Assembly (NCBI GenBank): GCA_020025255.1
Contig: JAHHSK010000037.1
Coordinates: 1-19,850 of the forward strand
DNA from: Ruthenibacterium sp.
Lineage (GTDB): Bacteria > Bacillota > Clostridia > Oscillospirales > Ruminococcaceae
Direction: 5' to 3'
DNA: 19,850 bases
The first letter of the stretch is position 1. Each line of letters starts with the position of its first letter. The position numbers and the translations under genes are program-made. Shown here piece by piece: positions 1-7,165 of the stretch. Below the pieces are notes generated by a model. It did not search any database. It was not told where the DNA came from and saw only the letters and a program-made list of their open reading frames with translations.

Positions 1-704
1 GCTTCACCGGCTGTTTTCACCAGCCACCGGAACAGCGCCGCATGATCCGGGTTCTGCTTCGCAAGACATTCGGGATGCCACTGCACCCCCAGCATCCTGC
101 CGTTTTCGTGCTCTATCGCTTCGATTGTTCCGTCCGGTGCCGCAGCGGCAGCCCGAAAACCCGGTGCCACTTTACGCACTGCCTGATGATGATAGCTGTT
201 GCACTCGTGCTCGCCTTTCCCCATAACATGCGTCAGCAAGCTGTCGGGGGATAGGATAAGGCGGTGAAACAGCTCGGATCGCATTGCCGCATCCTGCTTA
301 TGGCAGATGATCTTGCCCTTTTGTGCCAAAAGATCCTGCCAGAGTGTGCCGCCGAACGCCACATTCATCACCTGCACACCGCGGCAGATCCCCAAAACCG
401 GCGTTTGTGTTTTCATTGCCATGCGGCACAGCGCAAATTCCGCCGCATCCCGTGCCCGGTCGGTACTGGTCAGCTGGGGGATCGGATCCTCGCCATAAAA
501 GCGCGGTGCGATATCACCACCGCCGGGAAGCACCAGCCCATTGCAGATTGAAAGCCACTGCGCGGCGTTATCCCGCACCTCATCTGCCGGGATCAGCAGT
601 GCAAGCCCGCCTGCTTCTTCCACCGCCCGCACATAGTCCCGCTTGAGCGTCACGCACCTATTTTCTGCACTCACCGGCGCAGGAATGCCGATTACTGGTT
701 TCAT
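1..704 (-). CDS. Peptidase C26 / PuuD-type gamma-glutamyl hydrolase, 3' end cut by window edge
   Basis: This is a class I glutamine-amidotransferase-like hydrolase. In this family the enzymes cleave gamma-glutamyl amides such as gamma-glutamyl-GABA in the cytoplasm. Visible marks are an oxyanion-type LPGGGDI stretch (residues 59-65), the nucleophile elbow GICRGVQ with Cys107, and the catalytic QWHPE with His210 and Glu212. The 234 residues seen are close to the usual 235-255, so only a short C-terminal tail is missing at the window edge. The ATG at 704 follows an AAAGGAGG ribosome site at a good distance. The gene lies downstream of a terminator, so it is probably transcribed separately, although I could not find a convincing promoter in the 30 bases available. 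The substrate cannot be told from sequence; no putrescine-pathway neighbours are visible. Confidence 0.9.
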   Translation of the reverse strand, partial: MKPVIGIPAPVSAENRCVTLKRDYVRAVEEAGGLALLIPADEVRDNAAQWLSICNGLVLPGGGDIAPRFYGEDPIPQLTSTDRARDAAEFALCRMAMKTQTPVLGICRGVQVMNVAFGGTLWQDLLAQKGKIICHKQDAAMRSELFHRLILSPDSLLTHVMGKGEHECNSYHHQAVRKVAPGFRAAAAAPDGTIEAIEHENGRMLGVQWHPECLAKQNPDHAALFRWLVKTAGE

Positions 705-735
705 GCCCGCATCCTCCTTTGCCCTGTTATAATAC

Positions 736-762
736 AAAAAGCGCCGCCCCATGGGGCGGCGC
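736..762 (-). terminator. Rho-independent terminator of the desulfurase-thiI-cinA operon
   Basis: A perfect 22-base GC-only inverted repeat around a central CATG (741-762) is followed on the minus strand by TTTTT. It lies about 60 bases after the stop of the last operon gene and just before the hydrolase gene, as expected for an intrinsic terminator. Confidence 0.85.
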
Positions 763-822
763 TTCAATACACCCGCAGAGGCAAAAGCCCCTTCGGACTT
801 CTTAATTCTATTCTATGCGGAA

Positions 823-1887
823 TCAGCCAAACGGTGTTACCACACCCGTGACGACACTTTCCGATTCCGGCTGCGGCTGCGATCCCGACTGCGGCCGTGT
901 TTCTTCCCCGTTTCCCGAGGACTGCGTCATTTCCGGCTCGGAACTGCCGGCACTTTGAGAATCTGATGTTTCCGATTCGCTTACGCCCGGATTCACCGGC
1001 ATGGAATCGCCCGGATTTTCTTTTCCGGGATTCCAAACATGCACAAAGAAATACACACATGCCGCTGCCAGAAGCACAAGCAGCACCGAAAGGATCACCG
1101 CAGGGGCTGCATTTTTCCGCGTTTTTTTCAATCGGATCGGCTCATTCCAATCGAAATCATCATCCCGGCGGAATATGCGTACATGGTTTGCCGCCTGCTT
1201 TTCTTCCAGACAGCGCACGATATCCAATGCCGCCAGTGCCGCCTTTTTTTCTATGCCCTCTGTTTTTTCAAATCGGCGGATATACACATATTTCCGATGT
1301 GCCACGGCAATATAGCACTCCGGTGCATCGGTGTCAAATCCGGCACTGCCTACCCCGTAATCCGCATGAGCAAAACGTGCCGCTGCAGAAGCCCGTGCCG
1401 CTGCGATCTGTGCATCGTCATCCTCGTACGAATTTTTTTCCACTTCCTTGCGCACCTTTGCCGTAAAGCGGGGATCCTTGTATGTGCTTTCGCCAAAATC
1501 AAAAACAGCCGGTCCGCGCTTCGTGCGTGAAAACTCCTCTGCCAGCATCGTTCCCGTGACGGTATCGGCTGCTGCGAGGATCGATTCATTCTGGATGAGC
1601 GCACCCGCGGTAAAATAAGCAAGGCTGCCGCGCCCGCGCCCATATGCCGCACTGCCGAGCGCCAGCTCGAATTGTTCCGCCACATTTTCTGTCAGCTCTG
1701 TGGCTGCTGCCTGCGCATATGCGCGCGCCGTAATGACGATCAGCACCTCGCCTGCATTGCCATACAGGTTCAAGCTCAGATCTTTCATGTGCGACAGTTG
1801 TTTTCCAGTCTGTTTGAGTATATCCATATCCGGCTCAAACGTGCGCACGATGAGCTGTTTTTCCACGTTTTTGTCTATCCCTTGCAT
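823..1887 (-). CDS. Membrane-anchored, catalytically degenerate CinA-like protein
   Basis: This 354-residue protein has three parts: a cytoplasmic region (1-260), one transmembrane helix (about 262-285) preceded by a basic stretch, and an external tail (286-354) rich in Ser, Glu, Pro and Gly. I see a relationship to the CinA encoded next door. Residues 41-136 line up with CinA 211-306 without a gap, sharing LY, EV, ITA, the F..-LG-..Y-..SL pattern, T-G and FG..TY. The CinA motif AESCTGG reads ADTVTGT here, so the catalytic serine is Thr109. The lysine after the TY motif is replaced by Phe141, and the GITGIAGP loop is gone. It is therefore likely an inactive amidase fold reused for binding, sensing or scaffolding; the actual role is unknown. 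The start at 1887 is preferred over an upstream ATG at 1908 because AAGGAGG (1895-1901) sits 7 bases before it. It is the last gene of the operon, 49 bases after cinA. Confidence 0.75.
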   Translation of the reverse strand: MQGIDKNVEKQLIVRTFEPDMDILKQTGKQLSHMKDLSLNLYGNAGEVLIVITARAYAQAAATELTENVAEQFELALGSAAYGRGRGSLAYFTAGALIQNESILAAADTVTGTMLAEEFSRTKRGPAVFDFGESTYKDPRFTAKVRKEVEKNSYEDDDAQIAAARASAAARFAHADYGVGSAGFDTDAPECYIAVAHRKYVYIRRFEKTEGIEKKAALAALDIVRCLEEKQAANHVRIFRRDDDFDWNEPIRLKKTRKNAAPAVILSVLLVLLAAACVYFFVHVWNPGKENPGDSMPVNPGVSESETSDSQSAGSSEPEMTQSSGNGEETRPQSGSQPQPESESVVTGVVTPFG

Positions 1888-1936
1888 CCTGTTTCCTCCT
1901 TGCCGCATACGCAGTCTTGCTGCCGTGCGGTTGTTT

Positions 1937-3265
1937 TTATTCGGTTCTATTCGAAATCTGCTTCGGTGTCGGATTCATGTGTGCCGCTTGTTCCAAGGCA
2001 AATCGGCAGCATCCGGGCTGTTCCAAGCAAAGCGCAAGGCGGCGCACCATTTCCAACGCATGCTGTGCTGCACACATGCGCACCACTTCGCGTGTTCGGT
2101 TGGGCACTACCAGCCGCTTTACATAAACATCCGTGTCGCTGCATACCGAAATATACACAAGCCCCACCGGTTTTTCGGCTGTGCCGCCGCCGGGGCCGGC
2201 GATCCCTGTAATCCCCACGCCGATCCCTGCCCCGGCGGCTTTGCGCACACCCTGTGCCATTTCCGCCGCAGTTTCCGACGATACCGCCCCATAGGCTTCC
2301 AGCGTTTCATGCTTTACGCCAAGGACGCGTTCCTTTATTTCGTTGGCATAGGTGCATGCGCCGTAGCTGAATACCTCGCTGGCACCCGGAACAGCGGTGA
2401 TGCGCTGGGAAAGCAGGCCGCCCGTACAGCTTTCTGCTGTGGCAAGCGTCATGCCCCGTTGCGAAAGGGTCTGTACCACCACTTCCTCCAAGGAATCGGC
2501 ATGGTCGGTATAAATGCAGTCGCCAAGGATATCATAAAATTTCTGTGCGCAGCTTCGGCACATTTCCTGCGCTTTTTGCTTTGTCGGTGCCTTTGCCGTA
2601 ATCCGCACAATCACTTCCGCGGTTTTGGCATAAAGCGCAGCGGTGGGGTTTTCCCCGCGCAGCAGGTGGGCAACCTTATCTTCCAAATGGCTTTCACCCA
2701 GCCCTGCCACGCGCAGCGTCATGGAATGCAGCACACTGTCGCTCATAGCGGCAAGCCACGGGCGCACGCTGTCCAAAAACATCGGCTGCAGTTCCTTGGG
2801 CGGCCCGGGCAGAAGCACCGCGTATTTGCCCGCCTGCTGCCCGTCCTCGAAAATCATGCCGGGTGCGGTTCCGTTCGCATTGGGGATCTTGCGTCCGCGC
2901 ATCGGCACCATGGCCTGCCGGCGGTTGTTTTCCGGCATGGTGCGCCCGCTTTTTGCAAAAAACGCCTGAATATGCGCCAGCTCTTCTTCGTCAAAGCGCA
3001 GTGTATCGCCGTATGCGCGCGCCACGGTCTGCTTTGTCAGATCATCCTCTGTCGGCCCAAGGCCGCCGGAAAAGATCAAAAGATCGCTGCGGCTGCGTGC
3101 CTGGCGCACCACACCTTCCAAGCGTTCGGGGTTATCCCCTACAACCGATTGGTAATGCACGGTAATGCCCAGTGCGGCAAGCTCCCGGCTCAGAAACTGC
3201 GCATTTGTATTGAGGATATCGCCTAAAAGCAGTTCGGTTCCCACTGCGATGATTTCCGCTTTCAT
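1937..3265 (-). CDS. cinA: CinA: MoCF-like domain plus nicotinamide-nucleotide amidohydrolase domain
   Basis: This is a two-domain CinA of 442 residues. The N-terminal molybdopterin-binding-like domain (about 1-170) carries GTELLLGD, SGGLGPTEDD and LPGPPKE. A middle KH-like segment is followed by the PncC-type amidase domain (about 255-410), with the nucleophile motif AESCTGG (Ser279), YGACTYANEIK (Tyr and Lys) and GITGIAGPGGG. The C-domain family deamidates nicotinamide mononucleotide to nicotinic acid mononucleotide, part of NAD salvage and repair; in some Gram-positives the gene is linked to competence. All active-site motifs are intact. The 30 C-terminal residues form an extension with a CLEQPGCC stretch that I cannot explain. 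The ATG at 3265 is chosen because AGGGG lies about 9 bases upstream; the ATG at 3274 would touch that site. It lies 29 bases after thiI. Confidence 0.95.
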   Translation of the reverse strand: MKAEIIAVGTELLLGDILNTNAQFLSRELAALGITVHYQSVVGDNPERLEGVVRQARSRSDLLIFSGGLGPTEDDLTKQTVARAYGDTLRFDEEELAHIQAFFAKSGRTMPENNRRQAMVPMRGRKIPNANGTAPGMIFEDGQQAGKYAVLLPGPPKELQPMFLDSVRPWLAAMSDSVLHSMTLRVAGLGESHLEDKVAHLLRGENPTAALYAKTAEVIVRITAKAPTKQKAQEMCRSCAQKFYDILGDCIYTDHADSLEEVVVQTLSQRGMTLATAESCTGGLLSQRITAVPGASEVFSYGACTYANEIKERVLGVKHETLEAYGAVSSETAAEMAQGVRKAAGAGIGVGITGIAGPGGGTAEKPVGLVYISVCSDTDVYVKRLVVPNRTREVVRMCAAQHALEMVRRLALCLEQPGCCRFALEQAAHMNPTPKQISNRTE

Positions 3266-3294
3266 CTTCGTCATCCCCTATTCATCGAAAAAAA

Positions 3295-4467
3295 TTACAG
3301 ATTGATATACTCCACTTGCGCTTCCTGCGCCGCTTTGGCTTCCAGCTCGGCAAGGCCGGGCATGCCCGCCTCGGCCTGTTCGATCTCCTCCAGACTGGGC
3401 TTCGTTTTCGGGTGCGGCGGCGTAAAGATCGTGCAGCAATCCTCATACGGCAGGATACTCGTTTCAAAGGTATCGATCCTGCGCGCGATATCGGTGATTT
3501 CGCACTTATCCATGCCGATGCACGGACGCAGCACCGGCAGATCCTGCGCGGCATCGGTACAGGCAATCGCCTTGAGCGTCTGGCTTGCAACCTGTGCAAG
3601 GCTTTCGCCCGTAATGATCGCATCGGCATTTTCCTTTTCGCACAGCATTTTGGTAATGCGCATCATGCTGCGGCGCATCAGCACCGTGAACAGGACATCC
3701 GGCGCATTATCCCGGATATATTCCTGCGCCGCAGTATACGGCACAATGTAAACATTCAGGTTTCCGGTGTACGGTGTCAGCTTGCGCGCCAAGGTCAGCA
3801 CCTTCATGCGGGCGCGTTCACTGGTATACGGCGGGCTTGCAAAATGCGCGCACGCCAGTGACAGCCCGCGCTTTGCCATCATATAGGCCGCAACCGGGCT
3901 GTCGATGCCGCCGGAAAGCATCAGCATTGCCTTGCCGGAGGTAGAAACCGGCAGGCCGCCTGCCCCGGGCTTTTTGCCGCCGTGTACATAGGCGGCAAAA
4001 TCGCGGATTTCCACAGTAACGTTCACGTCCGGGTTATGCACATCGACCTTCAAATGCGGGTAGGCTTCCAGCAGGATGTGCCCCAGCTCGCGCCCGATCT
4101 CCATACTGTTGAGCGGGAAGGTTTTATCTGAACGGCGCGCACTGACCTTAAATGTTTTTGCCTGCATCAGAGCATCGCGCAGATATTCCTTTGCCGTATC
4201 GCAGATCACGTCAAAATCCTTCGGGCATACAGCGGCACGGCTGATCGTGGCAATGCCGAAAATTTTGCTGATGCGATCCTCGGCCTCGTCGATATTTTCA
4301 TCCCCGATCGGCTCGGCATACATGGTACTCTGTGCCTTGTAAATTTTAAAGCTGCCCAGAGATTTCAAACGGCGGCGCATGGTTTTGAGCAGCACGCTTT
4401 CAAAAGTGGTACGGTTCAGCCCCTTCAGGGTCATTTCTCCCTGATAGGCCAGAATGATTTCTTTCAT
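3295..4467 (-). CDS. thiI: tRNA 4-thiouridine synthase ThiI (short form)
   Basis: ThiI adenylates U8 of tRNA and transfers sulfur to make 4-thiouridine; in some bacteria it also feeds thiamine thiazole synthesis. The 390 residues hold the N-terminal ferredoxin-like region with GEMTLKGLNR (about 10-19), a THUMP domain (about 60-165), and the PP-loop ATPase with SGGIDS (185-190) and a later YEDCCTIF motif. The C-terminal rhodanese domain of enterobacterial ThiI is absent, as is normal in Bacillus and Clostridia, where a dedicated desulfurase supplies the sulfur. That enzyme is encoded immediately upstream. The ATG at 4467 has AAAAGGAA 9 bases before it, and the gap to the desulfurase gene is about 30 bases, so the two are co-transcribed. 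Confidence 0.97.
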   Translation of the reverse strand: MKEIILAYQGEMTLKGLNRTTFESVLLKTMRRRLKSLGSFKIYKAQSTMYAEPIGDENIDEAEDRISKIFGIATISRAAVCPKDFDVICDTAKEYLRDALMQAKTFKVSARRSDKTFPLNSMEIGRELGHILLEAYPHLKVDVHNPDVNVTVEIRDFAAYVHGGKKPGAGGLPVSTSGKAMLMLSGGIDSPVAAYMMAKRGLSLACAHFASPPYTSERARMKVLTLARKLTPYTGNLNVYIVPYTAAQEYIRDNAPDVLFTVLMRRSMMRITKMLCEKENADAIITGESLAQVASQTLKAIACTDAAQDLPVLRPCIGMDKCEITDIARRIDTFETSILPYEDCCTIFTPPHPKTKPSLEEIEQAEAGMPGLAELEAKAAQEAQVEYINL

Positions 4468-4498
4468 ACTCTTGTGTTCCTTTTAATCAAAATATGGT

Positions 4499-5635
4499 TT
4501 ATCGGCGCATGTGCGCAAGCGAGCTCATCCCTTCACGCAAGGCATCCAGCAGTGCCAAGACATCTTCCTGCGTGCTGTCACCGCAGAACGAAACGCGGAT
4601 CGCCGTATCGATGCGGCGGCGGGATAAGCCCATGGCCGTCAGCGTGTGGCTCGCTTCGCCCTTGCTGCAGGCAGAACCGCTCGAAACATAGATGCCGCGG
4701 CTTTCCAGAAAATGCAGCATCGTTTCGCTCTTGATGCCCTCTACGGAAAAGTTCACGATTTCGCAAAGGGCATCATCGGGGCTGTTCTTCACGATGCCGT
4801 CAAGCTGGGCAATGCCGGAGCAAAGCATTTGATTGAGCGCGGCAATGCGCTGTGTGCGCGCGTTCCAGCCGCTTTGCATCAGCTCGATCGCTTTGGCAAG
4901 CGCCGCAATATAGGCGATGTTTTCCGTGCCCGGTCGGCGTCCGTGTTCCTGCCCGCCCCCGAAATACACCGGCGCAATATGATAGCCGCTGCGCAGATAG
5001 AGTGCGCCCACGCCCTTAGGGGCGTGGATCTTATGCCCGGAAACGGCATAGCTGTCGATTTTGGTTTCATTCAGCCGGATCGGCAGCTTGCCCCATGCCT
5101 GCACGCCATCCACATGCACGGCCGTGCGGCTGTTTTTTTCCTTCACCGCTTTGGCAAGCGACGCAACGTCCAAAATCGAACCGATTTCGTTATTGACATG
5201 CATCGCAGTGACAAGCGCCGTTTTCGAGCCGACCGCTTCGATCATCGCGTTGAGATCGACGTGCCCCGATTCATCCGGCAGCACCTTTGTAACGCGCCAG
5301 CCCTCTTTTTCCAGTGCTTCCACCGTGAGCTGCACGCTCGGATGTTCGTACCCTGTTACAACAATGTGGTCTGCCCAGGCGCTGCGCGCCTTCACTGCGC
5401 CCAGAACCGCCATATTGTTGCCTTCCGAGCCGCAGGATGTGAACACGATCTCCGATTCCTTCGCGCCCAGTGAAGCCGCAACCACGGCGCGCGCATCCGC
5501 TATGGTAAATTCGCTTTTTGCCCCCGGCGTATAAAGGGACGAGGGATTGGCGAAATGCTCGCGCAGAACTGCATCGGCCACATCCGCCACGGCATCTGCC
5601 ACGCGCGTGGTGGCAACGTTATCAAGATAATGCAA
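4499..5635 (-). CDS. Cysteine desulfurase (NifS/IscS family), likely ThiI sulfur donor
   Basis: This is a PLP-dependent class V aminotransferase-fold enzyme that removes sulfur from cysteine as a protein persulfide. Numbering from the TTG start, visible motifs are YLDNVATT near the N-terminus, EHPSV, HVDGVQAWGK, SGHKIHAPKG with the PLP lysine, and SSGSACSKGE with the catalytic cysteine. The family usually reads LDNAATT; the Val is unusual but not at a catalytic position. The length of 378 residues is normal. I place the start at the TTG at 5635: GGGAGG lies 9 bases upstream, whereas the ATG at 5659 has no ribosome site and falls at the predicted transcription start. It is the first gene of an operon with thiI, which points to a NifZ-like role in tRNA thiolation; a role in Fe-S assembly cannot be excluded. 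Confidence 0.93.
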   Translation of the reverse strand: MHYLDNVATTRVADAVADVADAVLREHFANPSSLYTPGAKSEFTIADARAVVAASLGAKESEIVFTSCGSEGNNMAVLGAVKARSAWADHIVVTGYEHPSVQLTVEALEKEGWRVTKVLPDESGHVDLNAMIEAVGSKTALVTAMHVNNEIGSILDVASLAKAVKEKNSRTAVHVDGVQAWGKLPIRLNETKIDSYAVSGHKIHAPKGVGALYLRSGYHIAPVYFGGGQEHGRRPGTENIAYIAALAKAIELMQSGWNARTQRIAALNQMLCSGIAQLDGIVKNSPDDALCEIVNFSVEGIKSETMLHFLESRGIYVSSGSACSKGEASHTLTAMGLSRRRIDTAIRVSFCGDSTQEDVLALLDALREGMSSLAHMRR

Positions 5636-5644
5636 AGTGCAAAG

Positions 5645-5650
5645 CCTCCC
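5645..5650 (-). promoter_or_regulatory. Ribosome binding site that fixes the desulfurase TTG start
   Basis: GGGAGG on the minus strand, 9 bases before the TTG at 5633-5635. It lies inside the longer reading frame that begins with the ATG at 5659, and so argues for the shorter protein. Confidence 0.75.
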
Positions 5651-5667
5651 AAAGTACATATAGATTT

Positions 5668-5696
5668 ATTATACTACCAATCGAAGCACAAGGCAA
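5668..5696 (-). promoter_or_regulatory. Sigma-A-type promoter of the desulfurase-thiI-cinA operon
   Basis: The minus strand reads TTGCCT (5691-5696), a 17-base spacer, then a perfect TATAAT (5668-5673). Transcription would start near 5661, about 25 bases before the TTG start codon. Confidence 0.85.
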
Positions 5697-5708
5697 CGCA
5701 ATCCGCAC

Positions 5709-5747
5709 AAAAAAGAAGCGGGCGGCCAATAGCTGTGCCGTCCGCTT
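5709..5747 (-). terminator. Terminator of the two-component/lipoprotein operon
   Basis: An 11-bp stem with one mismatch (arms 5716-5726 and 5737-5747) and a 10-base loop is followed on the minus strand by CTTTTTT. It lies 45 bases after the lipoprotein stop codon. Confidence 0.85.
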
Positions 5748-5791
5748 TTGCTGGTGTTTTCCTTACCTTTGCGCCCGAAGTGCCGGTGATA

Positions 5792-7165
5792 TCACCCATA
5801 TGCTTCGGGCGGCTGCCAGGGCTTAATATATTCCACGCTTCCCGTGCCGGAAATCAGGCTTTCCTTTGTGATAATGCCGTAGCTATATTCGGAACTGCCC
5901 CGATTCGTCTCATAAAGCCCCACCGGGATCAAAAAGTGTTCCTCATCCACGGCTGCCAGAGGGAAATCCTCCTGCGGCACATATTGAAGGCCGCCCGCAA
6001 GGCTTTCCGGATTCGATCTGTCCCACCGGATCTTCTCCACCCGACCGGTCTTTAAGTCGATCAGATTCCCGTAATACTCGTTTCCCATGGAGATCAGCTT
6101 GAGGTAGCGCTGTCCCTGCCCGAACGCCGGATATAAGGATTGGTTCAGGCGCATCATTTCCTCGATTTCGGCACACAGGGTCGTTTCGCCGGTTATCAGA
6201 TTGATTTTTTCCAGCTGACAGCCGCCCTTGGGCGAAGTTTCGTTTATGCTGCACCAGTACAGTTCATCCCCCAGCACAAAGCTGCCGCCGCTGTATGCCC
6301 TGTGGATTTCGCCGGTGTCTTCCGGAAAGCGCCGTACGACCGTGCGCTTCTGGCTCGCCGCATCAAACAGGCAGATGACGCCTTCCGTCTGGTCATTCAG
6401 GCTGTAAATTGCATTCATGGCGGCATCCGGCGCCAGCTGGAGCGGAATTTCCTGCTTTTGCACCAGCTGCACGAACTGGTTTTTGTAGCAGCCCATAGGC
6501 CAGCCGATTTGGATGCGCTGATAGATCTGCCATTCGCCGGTTGCAAGATCGACGCGTACATTCTGAAGTTCGTCTATGTCTTGATCGAAAATTTCCCCGT
6601 ACAGTGCTGCGCCGTCCGTATATCCGAACTCGTGCACCTCCCACGAGGGCGGCAGTGCCGCCACATGGCGGCGTTTATTTGTCGCAATGTCGATTTCTTC
6701 GATCTGCTCGCCGTCCCGATTTCCGCTTTTCCGGAGATAAGGGCCGGAATGGCTGCGAACATATATCTTTCCGTTGATATAGGCAATCGACGATGAACCG
6801 CTGATATACGCCGGGCACGAACTGTCGCTGTGGATACAGTTCGGGGTATCGCACAAAACCGATTCTGTGCGCGAGGCGTAATCCACGCGCAGGATCACGT
6901 TTTTCCCTTCGGATTCCTCGTTTTGCGGCAGCATAGCATACAGGGTGTAAAACGCGCCGTCGCCGCACACTCCGCCGAGCGTGCCGCTGTTCCATTGCAG
7001 CGGCACAAGCTCTCCCACCGTATACTCCGCTTTTTCCCGCTGCGGCTCCGGCTGTACAGGCTCCACCGTGACGTTCACTTCATAGCTGCCGTCGGCTGCG
7101 CCCTTGCAGCCCGAAAGGCAGAGCACCGCAGCAAGAAGGATGCTCCATGCAAGTATCCGTTTCAC
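5792..7165 (-). CDS. Lipoprotein of unknown function with Cys/His cluster, probable propeller-like fold
   Basis: This 457-residue protein has a lipoprotein signal peptide with lipobox LSGC (Cys20), so it should be tethered to the outer face of the membrane. After a proline-rich linker comes a conserved-looking cluster, CDTPNCIHSDSSCPA (Cys105, Cys110, His112, Cys117), of the kind I recall in many clostridial lipoproteins; it could bind a metal or form disulfides. The rest alternates short strands with motifs such as INGKIYV, VICLFDAASQKR and KINLITGETT. This is the pattern of DUF5050-like or propeller proteins, but I cannot name a family with certainty. It starts with GTG at 7165, 7 bases after GAGGAGG, overlapping the previous stop by 4 bases (GTGA). 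It is the last gene of the operon with the response regulator and kinase, so it may be a target or sensory partner of that system. Confidence 0.8.
   Translation of the reverse strand: MKRILAWSILLAAVLCLSGCKGAADGSYEVNVTVEPVQPEPQREKAEYTVGELVPLQWNSGTLGGVCGDGAFYTLYAMLPQNEESEGKNVILRVDYASRTESVLCDTPNCIHSDSSCPAYISGSSSIAYINGKIYVRSHSGPYLRKSGNRDGEQIEEIDIATNKRRHVAALPPSWEVHEFGYTDGAALYGEIFDQDIDELQNVRVDLATGEWQIYQRIQIGWPMGCYKNQFVQLVQKQEIPLQLAPDAAMNAIYSLNDQTEGVICLFDAASQKRTVVRRFPEDTGEIHRAYSGGSFVLGDELYWCSINETSPKGGCQLEKINLITGETTLCAEIEEMMRLNQSLYPAFGQGQRYLKLISMGNEYYGNLIDLKTGRVEKIRWDRSNPESLAGGLQYVPQEDFPLAAVDEEHFLIPVGLYETNRGSSEYSYGIITKESLISGTGSVEYIKPWQPPEAYG

Noticed and set aside
741..762. Perfect palindrome as a possible operator or attachment site
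   Set aside because: It is followed by a T run on the minus strand just after an operon end, so a terminator explains it fully.
1700..3226. Long open plus-strand frame of 508 codons opposite cinA
   Set aside because: It lies wholly antisense to a gene with clear CinA motifs, has no ribosome site, and its translation is Cys/His/Arg-rich like other shadow frames in GC-rich DNA.
4646..5473. Open plus-strand frame opposite the cysteine desulfurase
   Set aside because: Antisense to conserved coding sequence; no start signals or recognisable protein motif.
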